Shown: positions 49,349-61,149 of the stretch, piece by piece
How positions within the stretch are numbered: position 1 is the first letter of the stretch
How the letters are laid out: every line of letters begins with the position of its first letter
From: Oreohelix idahoensis
Lineage: Eukaryota; Mollusca; Gastropoda; Stylommatophora; Oreohelicidae
Length of the DNA stretch: 64,000 nucleotides
Reading direction: 5' to 3'
NCBI GenBank assembly: GCA_024509875.1
Contig: JAMPIV010012245.1
Coordinates: 186,001 to 250,000 of the forward strand
Translations under genes and position numbers: made by a program
Notes under the pieces: model-generated
Told to the model about the DNA's origin: nothing
The model's input: only the letters and a program-made list of their open reading frames with translations
Database searches by the model: none

Positions 49349-50486
49349 AAAATTGAGGGTGTTTCATAGATCTGGAAAAGGCGTTTGACAGGGTCCCTTG
49401 GAGCAAACTTTGGGACTGTTTGGCAAGGAAGAATATTCCAGCACCTCTGATTCATGCTATACAGAGCTTCTACAAGTCTTGCAGAAATTATGTGAGGACA
49501 GCAAACCATAAGTCAGAAGAGTTCAGGACCACCACTGGTGTAAGACAAGGTGATATCCTATCACCTTACCTCTTCATACTCCTTATGGACGATGTCATCA
49601 AGGCATGTAAGGAGAGAACAAGAAAGTATTCAGTGGGGTACTGGAAGATGAGACAGGTCTATATTTCAGAGCTGGCATTTGCTGATGATGTTGCCCTGAT
49701 TGCTAAATCAGAGGCACATCTCCAATCCAACCTGCAAGTCTGGAAGGAAGAGCTGGAGAAGAGAGGGATGGTCATAAGCAGCTCTAAAACAAAATCCATG
49801 GTGATATCACGAGAAGAAAGAAGACATCAGATTAAGCTGGGAGAACAGGTCCTGGAGAAGGTCGACCACTTTAAATACCTCGGAGCTATTATAGACCGAA
49901 AGGGAGGCATCAAAGAAGAGTTGGCCACTCGAAAAGCAGCAGCTGGGAGACTTTTTCAGGCCATAAATCGAGGATTCCTCAGCAAGAGAGAGGTTGGTAA
50001 GAAAACGAAGATGGCTGTATACCGCTCCACCTATGTCCCAGTCTTGACATATGGATGCGAGTCATGGGCAATGACTACAACCCATAAAAGCCAGATCCAA
50101 ACCTCAGAAATGAGGTATCTGAGGAAGGTGGTTGAAGTAACAAGAAGAGACATGGTACGCAACCAGACGATACGTCAAGGCCTAAAATGCCACCCCCTAC
50201 AGACCCAAGTAGAACAGTCCCAACTAAGATGGTTTGGCCATGTCTGCAGAATGGGAGAAGATCGGCTACCACGACAAGCATGGGAAACAAAGAGCCAAGG
50301 ATCCAGACCCCGAAGGCGACCCACAGTCCGCTGGGAGGACAACATTAGACAATCTTTGAAGGACTAGAATGGAACCAGGCCAGGAGGAAGACAGCCGATA
50401 GAATAGTCTGGCGCTCTCTCTTCCAAACCTCTACACCTCACGGTAGAAGGGGAACGACTAAGTAAGTAAGTAAGTAAAATTGAGGG
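49349..50486 (+). mobile_element. LINE family A insertion with 11-bp target duplication
   Basis: AAAATTGAGGG at 49349-49359 and 50476-50486 bounds a 1.1-kb 5'-truncated LINE that ends in a TAAG-type tail, TAAGTAAGTAAGTA (50461-50475). Two shorter copies of the same family are at 9118-9239 and 61453-61817. Confidence 0.93.
49360..50367 (+). CDS. LINE family A reverse transcriptase, C-terminal two thirds (5'-truncated)
   Basis: The open frame runs about 335 codons from the insertion joint at 49360 to TAG at 50365-50367. The first ATG is 49420. It begins exactly in CFIDLEKAFDRVPW, the first catalytic Asp motif. TTGVRQGDILSPYLFILLMD is palm motif 4, ISELAFADDVALIAKSEA has the FADD catalytic pair, and MVISSSKTKSM and DHFKYLGAIID are the thumb side. 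TYGCESWAMTTTHKSQIQTS, LRWFGHVCRMGEDRLPRQAW and RRRPTVRWEDNIRQSLKD form the usual C-terminal end. There is no endonuclease because of 5' truncation. The frame is fully intact, which suggests a young insertion. It has no promoter of its own. Confidence 0.9.
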   Translation, partial: CFIDLEKAFDRVPWSKLWDCLARKNIPAPLIHAIQSFYKSCRNYVRTANHKSEEFRTTTGVRQGDILSPYLFILLMDDVIKACKERTRKYSVGYWKMRQVYISELAFADDVALIAKSEAHLQSNLQVWKEELEKRGMVISSSKTKSMVISREERRHQIKLGEQVLEKVDHFKYLGAIIDRKGGIKEELATRKAAAGRLFQAINRGFLSKREVGKKTKMAVYRSTYVPVLTYGCESWAMTTTHKSQIQTSEMRYLRKVVEVTRRDMVRNQTIRQGLKCHPLQTQVEQSQLRWFGHVCRMGEDRLPRQAWETKSQGSRPRRRPTVRWEDNIRQSLKD

Positions 50487-51123
50487 CTATCAGTGAGATT
50501 CAAGGGTAGCTTCACTTTTCATCCGTCACAGGGAGGTAGCCATAAAACATTGGACTTTTACCTACAACTTCCCTGATATTCACTCTCAGGAATGCATTAC
50601 TCCCCACAGTAAACTATCCCACATTTGAGTTTACCATAGAAAAAAAAATCAAACCCTCTTTGGATGGGAAGGAGCTGAGATGTCACAGACATTTGGCTTC
50701 TGACCGGGTGGGAAGAAAAGTCCACAGGCACCCCAGCTTCACAATGCCATGAAAATGAAATTGTTACATTTTATTGGGCCAAAGGGCTAAAGCCCAAGCG
50801 CCGCTGGATCAAAAACAACAACAACAACAATAGAACCAAAAAAAGTAATGTGCCCATCAAAATTTACGACACTATTCGGGCTGGTACGATAATTATTATA
50901 ATCAATATATACAGCTGGTTCCTTTGGAGGAAGCCTGCACCAAAGAATTCATGTTTGCTTGCAGCGTTGTACTGTGTAGCAATACGTTTTACATGACTAG
51001 TCTGCCACTTCTATGCACACCACATATTAGTCACATTTTAACGACATACGTGAAGGAACAGTGGTCATGTTCTTTATCTATTTCTCAGAGGTTCCTGGGA
51101 GCTCCACACGCTAATATTCAATA
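50487..51123. other. Unclassified DNA with a CAA-tailed retroposon end at about 50765-50830
   Basis: TTACATTTTATTGGGCCAAA, GGGCTAAAGCCCAAGCGCCG and CTGGATCAAAAA end in CAACAACAACAACAA, the form of a retroposon 3' tail. No second copy is in the window. Confidence 0.45.
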
Positions 51124-51127
51124 TTAC
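51124..51127. repeat. TTAC target-site duplication (left)
   Basis: TTAC precedes the left LTR and also follows the right LTR at 59205-59208. Confidence 0.85.
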
Positions 51128-52883
51128 TGTGACAGGGGCGCTAGGGGTGCCTCACACCCCAGACCCGTGCACCAAGAAAATTTATAAAGGATCGTTTGAC
51201 AGGGGTTGCAATTATTGGTTGCTTGCAACCCTCTCAGCAGCAGACTTAACAATTCAAGCAATCCAAAGCCTTATGCAGATCAACATTTAATTCTACCGAA
51301 CACAACCGAACACCAAACGAACAATCCAACAAACAATCAAACGAACACCCAGTCAGTGTTCATAGACTGTCTGAAAAACAATAAATAAAACAATGTCTAA
51401 GTGAACATCAATAGCATGGATAATAACACTTACCATAAAGAAAACATGCGCCCACCTGATATCATCAACTATCTCACACACTCATGCGTGTCGTCCAATG
51501 CGACTAGTATGGTGTTGTGCATGAGGCTGGCAATCGCACCGGGTAACATAGGTTGCTACCGAAACCACTACTGCAAAAGCATCTGAATGCTCCATGCTGA
51601 GGTAAACCACACCGGTGGCCCCATGCTCCCTCAGGAGCGGAGAAGAGAAATATACATCTGGTACGCCCACGTGCTCTCACAAACCATGTTCACATAACAA
51701 TAATAATCAACTGGACATAAAATAATATTCTTCAATACATGTACAACAAATAATCTCAATAATGAGAATTAACTACTACCTCTCAACCGACCCACATCAA
51801 CACTCGTTCCCGCACTCTGAACATGTCGTAAGTGACGACCGGTGCGCCTGGCCACAAACGTGTCATATGTGACCCCTGACGAGATTGGGAACTCATCACA
51901 TGAAACACATTATTACAGGAACAACCACTGTAACAGCATAAAAATGCTTCTGTTGACTTGTGGTGGACACCAGCCGCATTGGTGTTTCCATGCTCCACCG
52001 GGAGCAAACAGAGAAACACCTGTCTCAACTTGCCTTACGCACCAGAAATCTAAATGACTATTCTCCCTTCTAAGTAACCACTAAAGATAAACAGTAGAAT
52101 AATCAATAATCGTGAAATACACTAAATTACTTTTACATTAAAGGATAAAATAAAATTACTCTTACATTAAAGAATAATATTCTTGGCTTTAACCAAAAAC
52201 TGGAACTAAATACACCGCGTGTCGCTCGGCATAACATATTATAGGTTTAACACGCGGAGCGTGTTTGCTCAGACTCGCTATCACCGCCTTTTATCACCAC
52301 GAGGTTGCTATCTTGCGATTGTTAATCTTATCTAAATTTCGCAGTGAAATAGCCTCACACACTATGTCTGCCTTTCTGAAGAATGAAATAATCGCTCTTA
52401 AACTTTCACATCTATCTATCTATCTATTTATTCCATTAAACATTAAAATAGCCACATCGATATAATTTCAGAATCCTAGAAAACTAATGCTAATTTAAAT
52501 TAACTCACGTGCTCAAGGCATTTACAGCTTGGCTCTTGTGTGTCTTCTTCGTCTGTTCTTACTGGGCGGCTGTCTCAACAATCCCAGTTTCGCCACTTGC
52601 TACCCCTTTTATAGGCCCTGGCCTAACCACTCAATTTACTGCGCGCTTACGCGCATTAATCTGCGCCACACAGATAACACACGCGATTATTGCTCCAGAA
52701 TGCATGAAAACACAGATATACACAACTAGAGCAAAAACACTACTAATATGTAGGCTTATTATGGCCTTGTAATAAATCTGCTTGAAGATAACGTGATCAA
52801 AAGGCACTAAACCACATAGACAACATGACTGCCCAGATGGGGCCAGCGCCGAGAACGACAGATCTCAAGATGGCGCTGTCACA
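51128..52883 (-). repeat. 3' LTR (1756 bp, longer form)
   Basis: The outer parts 51128-51506 and about 51965-52883 are almost identical to the other LTR, with single-base changes and a CA indel near 52357. The middle holds about 440 extra bases, including two diverged versions of a module (CCATGCTCC near 51620 and 51988). Confidence 0.95.
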
Positions 52884-52896
52884 TATTCCCCGCCTG
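52884..52896 (-). promoter_or_regulatory. Polypurine tract
   Basis: In element orientation AGGCGGGGAATA directly precedes the TGTGACA start of the 3' LTR. Plus-strand DNA synthesis would be primed here. Confidence 0.75.
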
Positions 52897-52922
52897 ATTT
52901 TGTTGTCGTCCCGACAACTGCA

Positions 52923-53594
52923 CTAAGCTATGCGCTTCAGTCGTATTCTCTCAGAACGTCTCGGGGCAGGACCTTCTATCGGCTGCAGGGCATACCAGCC
53001 TGGTTCGGGCGTTAAATCATTTTCGTCCTCCCTAGGGTCTGTCTCCTCTGGCAAAGCTGGTGCTTCAGGTAGGCCTAGTGTCGTATCTATCAAGTCTGGT
53101 GAATCATCTTTGTCTTCACTACGTCTGAGTTCGTTGCCAGTGACTCTAATGCCCGGACTCGCTCTGTCTGTTCGCTGGATGACATACGGACCTCCTGTCA
53201 TTGTGGGAGCCCGAATAACAATGTACTCCTCTTCTGACCACATGTCACGAATTTTGGATCTCTCAGCGTAGTGCATTCTTTTCCTCACCAATTGTCCCAC
53301 CTGTAGTGGAGTAGAACACGGCAGCTTGTCACATCTCTCTTTCCGTACTGCTGCCAACTTCTGCAACCGTGCCTCTGCTCTTACGTGCGCCTCCCGTAAC
53401 CTGGAAAGGTGCCCTTCAAGCCACTGGTCAACTGTAGCTGGTTCTTCGTCCTCTGTTGAATGGCCCAATATGAAATCGACGGGCATTTTCGGCTCCCTCC
53501 CAAACAAAAGATAGTAAGGGGAGTAACCCGTAGACGCATGGGGAGTAGCGTTGTAGACTGCAAGGACCTCTGCCAGGTGGTCAGACCAGACCAT
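52923..53594 (-). pseudogene. Integrase C-terminal part (frameshifted from main frame)
   Basis: The frame of 223 codons starts [20 protein letters not shown], the helix after the integrase catalytic core. It continues with [14 protein letters not shown], a coil, QLVRKRMHYAERSKIRDMWS and YVIQRTDRASPGIRVTGNEL, an SH3-like C-terminal fold as in gypsy integrases. It ends with an acidic linker and RRSERIRLKRIA at TAG 52923-52925. It belongs to the protein at 53381-57415 but is in another frame, one base having been lost or gained near 53600. No chromodomain is visible. Confidence 0.88.
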
Positions 53595-56500
53595 CTCCGT
53601 TTCTCAGTGGTGGACAATGGCCTTAAGAGATCATGCAACGTCCTGTTAAACCGCTCACACTGGCCATTTCCACGAGGGTTGTATGCCGTCGTTCGACTTT
53701 TCTCGACGCCATATACTCTGCACAGTTCGGATATGACAGCCGATTCGAAATTTCTACCCTGGTCGGAATGAAGCCTCTGCGGCACCCCTAGGTACAAAAA
53801 CCACTTTTCTACCAACGCTCGGGCCACGGTGGTTGCTTTTTGGTCTCTGGTTGGGACGGCAACTGCAAACTTGCTAAATACATCAGTCATAATGAGTACA
53901 TTCTCGTAGCCTCGTGCGTCTTTTTCCAGCAGCGTAAAGTCCATGGCGACTACCTCAAAAGGCTTGGATGCCAGCAGATTTCCCGATGGACCTTGGATCT
54001 TGAGATGCGGGGCTTTTGCTATATTGCATCTACTGCACCTTCTGCAGAATGTCTCTACATCACACGTTATGCCATCCCAGAAACATCTGTTCCTCAGTAT
54101 CTGCAACATGCGATCACGACCCTGATGGCCAGTTTTGTGCACTGCCTCCAGAACTCGCGTTTTTAAAGATTCTGGAACCACAAGTTGCGTGATCTTAGTC
54201 CCATTTGGTCCGCTTACTGTCCGATACAGCAAGCCTCCAATTAGTGTTAAGCGCCTACGCTGCCTTAGTAACTTCTTTGCTGGCTTCGATAATCTCCTCG
54301 TCCCCTCCTTGGGCAATCTAGTACCATCTCTCATAATTCTGGAGACTGTCATAATATCAGTATCAGCCTCCTGCAATGCTAACAGTTCTTCAAGAGAATA
54401 GGATGGAAACGTTTGTGACGCACCTGTGCCTGGATCCGGGCCCGGTGCATCTCCCATCTCCACTGCTCCACACATGGCTCTTAACTCCACATTCCGCAGC
54501 AAACCTAACCTTGGGGGTATAGTTGTTGAGCGAGCTGGCACTAATGCTATGTGACTGATGGCAACATCATCATCTTCATCGGTGTGTTCTGGATTCTCTA
54601 TAGGATACCGAGAGAGGTAGTCAGCATTTCCGTTCGCTCTACCTGCCTTGTGTTTGATAGAGTAATTAAACATCGACATCTGTGCTATCCACCTCTGTTC
54701 GATTGCGCCAAGCTTAGACTTTTGCCACAGAGCCAAACTCCTGTTGTCAGTAAACACCTCAACTTGAGCACCGAGCAGATAACTCCTGAACTTTTCCGTC
54801 ATAGCCCATTTCATACTTAGCAGTTCAAGTTTCATGCTACTTTTGGCATTTTTCTCTGATGGTCGCAGAGTGCGACTGGCATATGCTAACACCCTTTTCT
54901 TGCCATCTTGCACTTGTGACAGCACGGCTCCCAATCCCTGGTATGAGGCATCCACTTCCAGTATAAAGGGCACAGAAAAATCTGGGAAACCAAGAAGAGG
55001 GGTAGACGTAAGCATAGCTTTCAACTGCTTAAAAGCAACATCACACTCTTGGGTCCACAGTTCTCCTATGGCAGTTTTCCTGGACCTTCGTTTACCCTGT
55101 GGATCTTGGTCTTCATTTAACTGAGCAACCAGTTCATGCAGTGGGCGTGCTATAGTGGCAAACCCGGGCACAAACCTCCGATAATAACTGGCAAGACCGA
55201 GGAATGCACGTAACTCTGTCTGTGTTCTGGGTATTGATGCCCTTGTAATAGCTTGTATCTTATCCTCCATCGCTCCAATGCCCTCTTCAGACACCGTATG
55301 ACCCAAAAATTCCACCTTCGGCTTGCAGAAATGACATTTAGCTGCATTCAATTTCAGGCCTAGTTGTTGCAACCGCTGGAACACTTTTTCAAGCCGCCGC
55401 AGGTGTTCTGCAAAGCCGGTTGAATACACAAGAATGTCATCTAGATAGACCAGTAACAGCTGGAACATCATATCATGCATGGAACTCTGCATCAGTCGCT
55501 GAAAAGTACTGGCCGAATTAGCTAGTCCCATGGGCATTCTAGTGTACTCATACAATCCAAATGGGGTGGTGAACGCCGTTTTCTCTTGATCCTCTGCCCT
55601 CATAGCTACCTGATAGTAGCCACTTGCTAGATCTAGTGAAGAAAATATTTTTGCTCCTCCTAAAGCATCTAAATATTCCTCCACACGAGGAAGAGGGTAG
55701 GCGTCCTTTTTGGTCTTGGCATTGACAGCTCTGAAGTCTACACATAATCGCAGTTTGCCATCTTTCTTCCTCACGAGCACAATAGGCGAAGCCCAGGGGC
55801 TTGAACTTTCTCTTATAATTTGTTTGTCGAGGAGACCCCGAAGGTGGTCTTGCACCTCTTTGTAGAAAGCTGGAGGAATTCGCCTGTAGGGTTGTTTTAC
55901 TGGAGTATCATCCGTCAACTGAATCGAATGAGATACCTTACTTGTATACCCTACATCATTCTCATCTTTAGCGAAAAGGCTGTTATATTGTTGTAGTAAC
56001 TTCTGTAGTTGGCGCTTTTCGTCCTGGCTGCCTTCAAACCCATTTAAATCAACTGGGCTGCAAACAGGTACCCTGGCTGGGCATCCCGGCTGTGCAGATA
56101 TCTCCACTTCCTGGGCTCCAACAACTCTGAAGTGTCTCTCATAGTCTGCGCATGCCTCAGAAAGTTCTCCAACTTGAGTACCCCTAGCCAGCAAAAGGTC
56201 TTCATCTCCAAGATTTACTGCTTGGACCTGACAGAACCTTCCTCTGAGTACAGTTAGTGTGTGACATATAACCAGCCCTTTATGGTCTAAGTCTCTTGAG
56301 GGTTCAAAAAGCACTGTCTTCTCTAATCTGGAGCCTCTTCTACATTTCACCTGTATAGTAGCGATCGAGCGAGCTGGTATGTAGGTTTTTCTTCCTCCTG
56401 CAACCCACACCTTCACTCTATCTAACATTACCTCTTGTGTGTCTTTTCCAGGAGCTTGCCATTTGAGGAAGCTGTGGATGTTCTTTACTTCCGCCAGTAT

Positions 56501-57489
56501 GTTGGTGCCTATTATACCAGGCGCTTTGTCAGGCCCATTCACACTTTTAACTACATAGATGCCACAGTTCTTGACATGGCACTCCCCAATTTTGACGTCA
56601 ACCACTAGATGGCCAGCATAAGGAATCGTGACACCATTGGCAGCAGTTAGTCGTACCCATTTACTTTCATCCAGGGCCAGATCTCCAAAAAGCTGCTGAA
56701 AGCACTGTTCCGTAACAGTTGAAACTTGCGACCCAGTATCAAGAATACACCTGACTTTCTTCCCTGCTATTAGTACATCACATTCCGGTCGACCACCAAC
56801 CATCTTTATCTCTGAGCCATTCTGTTCCCTTTCCTTAACCTGACTCCCAGCCGCAGAGGAATCTAGTTTAATGCCTGTGGATATCGATTCTGTACGTGGC
56901 CTTAGTCTTCTGCGTCTAAACCAGCGAACTGTCCTGGTACGTCCCCCCTGCTCCTGAGACATCGCATCAATTTTAGCCTCTAATTGAGCCACCTGTGCTC
57001 TCAGCCGCTCTACTTCTGCGCCTAATGCGTGTATATCGGGTACCGTCACGGTATTTACTACTCCGACGCTGGCAACACCAGCCCCAGGGGCGTGTTCAAT
57101 CTCTAAAAACCGTAGGGCATAGTCCCTCACCGACTTAAACGATGCTGTAGGCTCCTTAAAGATCATTTCCTTTGCAAGCTTTCTTACTAGGTCATCTCTC
57201 AGACAAGCAGCAAACTGGTCACGAAGAAAGGATGGCGCCAAAGGAGTGACATTGTTCTGCTTTTGTGCCCTTACAACACTTTCAAACACCTCGTGAATGC
57301 GATGGGAGAATTCCCAAAGAGACTCCCTTGCACCTTGCCGGGTAGAGTAGAACGCGGCCATTACTTCTGGGATGCTCCGACGCTCCCCATACACCCTAAG
57401 AATGGAATGTAGCATTGCTTCTGGGTCACCGTCATCAGCCTGAATCCTCAGCTCCCTACGGACACTGGGGTCACACTGTCAAGAATAAC
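53381..57489 (-). pseudogene. Ty3/gypsy Gag C-terminus, protease, RT, RNase H, integrase core
   Basis: The frame is open from about 57480. The first ATG, 57415, is internal to Gag. Counting from 57415: capsid helices 1-120, a coiled coil at about 135-155, Arg-rich [10 protein letters not shown] near 165, and no CCHC zinc knuckle. The protease is [12 protein letters not shown] (about 225). The reverse transcriptase has [12 protein letters not shown] and [12 protein letters not shown] (about 654). RNase H has LEVDASYQG (about 820) and [11 protein letters not shown] (about 890). The integrase zinc finger is HKTGH...CRRCSRC (about 1093-1130), with catalytic Asp in AMDFTLL (about 1158), Asp in HSDQGRNF (about 1217) and Glu in GNGQCERFN (about 1250). 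All catalytic residues are present. The normal frame is lost near 53600, and the last ~70 codons here are out of frame. Confidence 0.93.
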
Positions 57490-57726
57490 ATCTGCCTGGT
57501 CCTCTTTACTCATCATCCCTACTCTCCAGGCAGCTCTCACCTCTCTGACATATTCCTCAGCCGTAGGACCCGTGCGCTCCCCAAAGCACCGCACTCTCTT
57601 GTGAGTAGGTACCACGATGTACTGTACTCGTTCTGGTTGACGATCCAGCCCTACTACAGGGTCATCCACCTCAGCCACATCTTCGTTATCAGTTCTACTA
57701 GCAGCACGTGTGTTGCGTGCCGCCAT
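57448..57726 (-). pseudogene. Gag N-terminus, frameshifted
   Basis: ATG at 57724-57726 in context AAGATGGCG is the likely gag start (MAARNTRAASRTDNED). The TTG at 57762 also lies in this frame but is a poor start. The text RVQYIVVPTHKRVRCFGERT and TAEEYVREVRAAWRVGMMSK resembles the N-terminus of gypsy/PNMA-like Gag. The frame ends at TGA 57448-57450, while the adjoining frame carries Gag on from about 57480. One base was lost or gained in a C-rich stretch near 57465-57475. Confidence 0.82.
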
Positions 57727-57866
57727 CTTGTTGCTAGTAGAGTTGACTAGAAATCTTGACAAACTGGATGATCCCGTCCCTTGCCTTGCACTGAACTGGG
57801 TGTTCTACTGTTTCGGCTGTTGCTGCTCTGATTGCTGAAGAGTTGCTTCACTGCGTGCTGTCTGTC

Positions 57867-57885
57867 AATCCTGCCAACGACGCCA
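57867..57885 (-). promoter_or_regulatory. tRNA primer-binding site
   Basis: In element orientation, two bases after the 5' LTR, the sequence TGGCGTCGTTGGCAGGATT would pair with a tRNA ending AATCCTGCCAACGACGCCA. The T-arm bases (AATCCTGC) are those of many tRNA-Ser, so a serine tRNA primer is likely but unproven. Confidence 0.7.
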
Positions 57886-57887
57886 CT

Positions 57888-59204
57888 TGTGACAGGGCGC
57901 TAGGGGTGCCTCACACCCCAGACCCGTGCACCAAGAAAATTTATAAAGGATCGTTTGACAGGGGTTGCAATTATTGGTTGCTTGCAACCCTCTCAGCAGC
58001 AGACTTAACAATTCAAGCAATCCAAAGCCTTATGCAGATCAACATTTAATTCTACCGAACACAACCGAACACCAAACGAACAATCCAACAAACAATCAAA
58101 CGAACACCCAGTCAGTGTTCATAGACTGTCTGAAAAACAATAAATAAAACAATGTCTAAGTGAACATCAATAGCATGGATAATAACACTTACCATAAAGA
58201 AAACATGCGCCCACCTGATATCATCAACTATCTCACACACTCATGCGTTTCGTCCAATGCGACTGGTGGACACCAGACCCCGACATTGGTGAAACACATT
58301 ATTTTAACCATGCTCCAGCCGCGGGAGCAAACAGAGAAACACCTGTCTCAACTTGCCTTACGCACCAGAAATCTAAATGACTATTCTCCCTTCTAAGTAA
58401 CCACTAAAGATAAACAGTAGAATAATCAATAATCGTGAAATACACTAAATTACTTTTACATTAAAGGATAAAATAAAATTACTCTTACATTAAAGAATAA
58501 TATTCTTGGCTTTAACCAAAAACTGGAACTAAATACACCGCGTGTCGCTCGGCATAACATATTATAGGTTTAACACGCGGAGCGTGTTTGCTCAGACTCG
58601 CTATCACCGCCTTTTATCACCACGAGGTTGCTATCTTGCGATTGTTAATCTTATCTAAATTTCGCAGTGAAATAGCCTCACACTATGTCTGCCTTTCTGA
58701 AGAATGAAATAATCGCTCTTAAACTTTCACATCTATCTATCTATCTATTTATTCCATTAAACATTAAAATAGCCACATCGATATAATTTCAGAATCCTAG
58801 AAAACTAATGCTAATTTAAATTAACTCACGTGCTCAAGGCATTTACAGCTTGGCTCTTGTGTGTCTTCTTCGTCTGTTCTTACTGGGCGGCTGTCTCAAC
58901 AATCCCAGTTTCGCCACTTGCTACCCCTTTTATAGGCCCTGGCCTAACCACTCAATTTACTGCGCGCTTACGCGCATTAATCTGCGCCACACAGATAACA
59001 CACGCGATTATTGCTCCAGAATGCATGAAAACACAGATATACACAACTAGAGCAAAAACACTACTAATATGTAGGCTTATTATGGCCTTGTAATAAATCT
59101 GCTTGAAGATAACGTGATCAAAAGGCACTAAACCACATAGACAACATGACTGCCCAGATGGGGCCAGCGCCGAGAACGACAGATCTCAAGATGGCGCTGT
59201 CACA
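57888..59204 (-). repeat. 5' LTR (1317 bp, shorter form)
   Basis: Holds the promoter end of the element and is nearly identical to the outer parts of the other LTR. The region 58264-58325 joins modules that are separated by ~440 bp in the left LTR. Confidence 0.95.
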
Positions 59205-59208
59205 TTAC

Positions 59209-59700
59209 CATATACAGACAATCCCATGCTGGAGCCACTTAACCTCTAACCTTTCTATATCATGTAACCTCTAACCTTTCTAAAGCATGCTGACATCGGC
59301 GGGTGGTTGCAGCTGTGACAGCATGAATGAGTGGTTCCCAACCTTTGTAAGTTCCCATACTGCACTGGCTTTCATTTTAGTAAACCTTACTTTACTCCAC
59401 TTGAATATGAAAGGAAATAAATTATAGAGTTTGTCTTCGAACACAAGACAATAAATAAATGTATTAATTAGTTTTTCACACTGGAAAATAAAAGATTGTC
59501 GGTATATAATAACAATCTTTTACTATCATAAAGTTCATTAGAGAACAGTCAAAATAAATTAGCAAGACCCTTGCTTCTGTTTATATCGAACCAACAGTTT
59601 TATTTTCGGTAGTGTTTTAGAAAGAGATACCCATGTGTCATGTTCAGTTCCCAGTTTGTTTCTTTTTTTTTAATAGTTTGACTGAGAGCAGGACTAGGAA
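59209..59700. other. Unclassified DNA
   Basis: A short repeat of CTCTAACCTTTCTA occurs at 59247 and 59270. No gene seen. Confidence 0.45.
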
Positions 59701-59703
59701 TCC

Positions 59704-60123
59704 GCATTCTCATCATCATCATCATCATCATAATCATAATCATCACCACCATCATCACTATCATCATCATCGTCATCACCATTCACCATCATCATCATCA
59801 TTATCATCACCATTCACCATCCTCATTATCATAATCATCATTATTCACCATCATCATCATCATCAATATCATCATCACCATCATCATTTTCATCATCATC
59901 ACCATTCACCATCATCATCATCTTCATCATCACCATCATCATCACCATCATCATCATCATCACCATCCACCATCATCATCATCATCATCATCATCATCAC
60001 CACCATCACCACCATCATCACCATCATCATCACCATCATCACTATCATCATTATCATCATCATCACCATTCACCATCATCATCATCACCATTATCATCAC
60101 CATCATCATTATCATCATCATTT
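59704..60123. repeat. ATC/ACC trinucleotide-rich array (~420 bp)
   Basis: Imperfect CAT/CAC triplets with recurrent CACCATTCACCATCATC phrases. His/Ser/Ile frames are artefacts. Confidence 0.96.
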
Positions 60124-60342
60124 TCGGTGGCGCTCCTTAGAAACATGGAGCTACAACTACAACTGGTCCCTTGCAAGAAACCTGCACCGAGCATTCACAT
60201 GCTCTTGAAGTGATAGTTTATGTGGCAATTAATTGACATGTTGAAGTTGCCAGTCCCAGGCACAACCTTGACTTGTAGAACATGCCTTTAGTCGTATTCT
60301 TTCTGTCTTCAGAGACCTCTCGAAAGATTCCCAGAGCTAAGT

Positions 60343-60478
60343 TGTTATAAACGGAAGGTAAGTTGTTATAAACGGAAGGTAAGTTGTTATAAACGGAATC
60401 TAAGTTGTTATAAACGGAAGGTAAGTTGTTATAAACGGAAACTAAGTTGTTAAAAACGGAAGGTACGTTGTTATAAAA
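60343..60478. repeat. 21-bp tandem repeat, 6-7 copies
   Basis: AAGTTGTTATAAACGGAAGG plus one base repeats from 60343 with changes only at the last three positions and minor substitutions in the last two units. Confidence 0.93.
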
Positions 60479-61149
60479 TTTTAGTAGAATAACAGCTATT
60501 TACAACAACTAAACAACAACTGACCCATTGTCAAGCTTCTTCGACCCCGTGGGGGTACAAGTGCCCGTTTGAGAACCCCTGGTATCAATGAAACGAATGT
60601 TCACGGCAACACGTACGCAATTAATCAAGGCGTGAGTAATATTTGTCTTGTTGCTGTAGTAGCCGTTGTAATCACTCCAGGGTGATAGCCTTTCAGCGTA
60701 TGATCGCTTTTGAAAAAAAAAAACAGAAATAATTAATTATAGACGAACACAAGATAAAAGAAAAACTAACCTTATTTTATCTATCACACAACTGATTTAT
60801 TATCTTGAGTAAAATTAGAAACAAGAAACAATAAAACAAACAAAAAGCTTTAGCTAAAAACTGAAAGAACAAGAGAAAATATTTTCTATGTGGAAGGTGA
60901 AAGAGAGATCGACGAAAAAAAAAAAAATACCCCACTTTGGCGGAGAACTGTGGAGGTCAAGGTGCAACGCATGAACTTCATTTTCTATTACCAATACTTT
61001 TTTAGACAGAAAAAAATACAGTGTTACTCGCAAATTATTTAAAAACAAAACAACATTGGTACCTGATTTAAAAAAAAGAAAAATTATGTATCAGTTTAAT
61101 ACATATTTTTTTAAAACGTTATTAAGCAGGTGTTTTAAAGTTTATACCG
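60479..61149. other. Unclassified A-rich DNA
   Basis: GTTTGAGAACCCCTGGTATC near 60570 and several A runs. No gene recognised. Confidence 0.45.

Larger units (their letters stand above)
51128..59204 (-). mobile_element. Near-complete Ty3/gypsy retrotransposon
   Basis: Two long terminal repeats (51128-52883 and 57888-59204) begin TGTGACA and end TGTCACA, enclosing a minus-strand gag-pol region with a primer site and a purine tract. TTAC flanks the whole 8.1-kb element. Pol order is protease, reverse transcriptase, RNase H, integrase, as in Ty3/gypsy. Two frameshifts (near 57450-57490 and 53600) break the frame. No env-like frame was seen. Confidence 0.96.

Noticed and set aside
59633..60208. 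His-rich 191-codon frame
   Set aside because: Translation of the ATC/ACC array.
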